Of a DNA stretch of 5,372 nucleotides, positions 5,207 through 5,372 are shown in pieces. The first letter of the stretch is position 1. Each line of letters begins with the position of its first letter. A model generated the notes under the pieces. It had not been told where the DNA came from. It made no database searches and saw only the letters and a program-made list of their open reading frames with translations. Location of the stretch: NCBI GenBank assembly GCA_016789295.1, contig JAEUQL010000289.1:1-5372 (forward strand), in the 5' to 3' direction. Both the position numbers and the translations under genes were made by a program. The DNA is from Blastocatellia bacterium (GTDB taxonomy: Bacteria > Acidobacteriota > Blastocatellia > Chloracidobacteriales > JADJPF01).

Positions 5207-5372
5207 GTTGAGGGATAAAGAGATAGGGAAGGACAATAACAAAACAATAGTATAATAAAGGTAAGGAAGTAGGTAAAAAAGCAAAAGTAAAAGGAAGCAA
5301 AAAGCAAAGGGGAGCTAAGTAGCCAAAAAGCTAGAAAAGAAAGCAAGTAAAAGATAATGCTTAATTAAAAGG
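5207..5372. other. purine-biased non-coding tract at the right edge
   Basis: By hand count 5211-5360 has only about 29 pyrimidines in 150 bases, so the plus strand is roughly 80 % purine, rich in AAAGCAA- and AAGTAAA-like words. Stop codons break the frames I checked, and no RNA gene is recognisable. TATAAT occurs at 5251-5256 without a convincing -35 box, and TTAATTAA sits at 5361-5368. It may be a long upstream region of a gene outside the window, or decayed sequence beyond the array. Confidence 0.5.

Noticed and set aside
5156..5230. A third CRISPR repeat downstream
   Set aside because: I looked about 36 bp past the second repeat for GTCTTA or TTGAAAC and found neither, not even a degenerate copy.
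4907..5372. tRNA or other structured RNA gene in the gene-free right end
   Set aside because: No cloverleaf or CCA end is visible; the only structures are the hairpins listed.

Overview
The window carries four protein-coding genes of a bacterial chromosome and, at its right end, a two-repeat CRISPR locus. The DNA is moderately AT-rich and densely coded, with ordinary bacterial start sites. The lineage cannot be fixed from the sequence. The galactolipid-synthase-like glycosyltransferase, the long-form aldo/keto reductase and the MalQ all read like proteins of cyanobacteria or their non-photosynthetic relatives, but this is a weak lean. No phage, plasmid or transposon gene is visible.

Left half, minus strand: a GT28-family glycosyltransferase resembling MGDG synthase (1-737, 3' end cut by the window edge) lies downstream of an aldo/keto reductase (835-1947). 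The 97 bp between them hold several small inverted repeats and, at best, a weak promoter, so the two genes may be co-transcribed.

Centre: 164 bp (1948-2111) separate the reductase from a divergent plus-strand pair. Sigma70-like promoter candidates point both ways, with -35 boxes only about 22 bp apart. The plus-strand pair is a PP2C-type Ser/Thr phosphatase with a C-terminal coiled-coil tail (2112-3353) and, 14 bp later, a 4-alpha-glucanotransferase, malQ (3368-4906), which has a near-perfect Shine-Dalgarno and a GTG start. The arrangement suggests an operon that joins a signalling phosphatase to alpha-glucan metabolism.

Right end (4907-5372, 466 bp without a credible gene): a long imperfect hairpin directly follows malQ. 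Next comes a good promoter (TTGATA, 17 bp, TATAAA) whose -35 box is one arm of a second inverted repeat. About 30 bp after its -10 box are two 30-bp CRISPR repeats that differ at one base and enclose one 36-bp spacer. A small hairpin and a strongly purine-biased non-coding tract run to the end. No cas gene is in view, so this is either an orphan mini-array or an array served by Cas proteins encoded elsewhere.

The CRISPR locus with its own leader promoter is the most interesting element. The phosphatase-malQ pairing is second. Nothing in the window amounts by itself to a clearly new multi-gene system.
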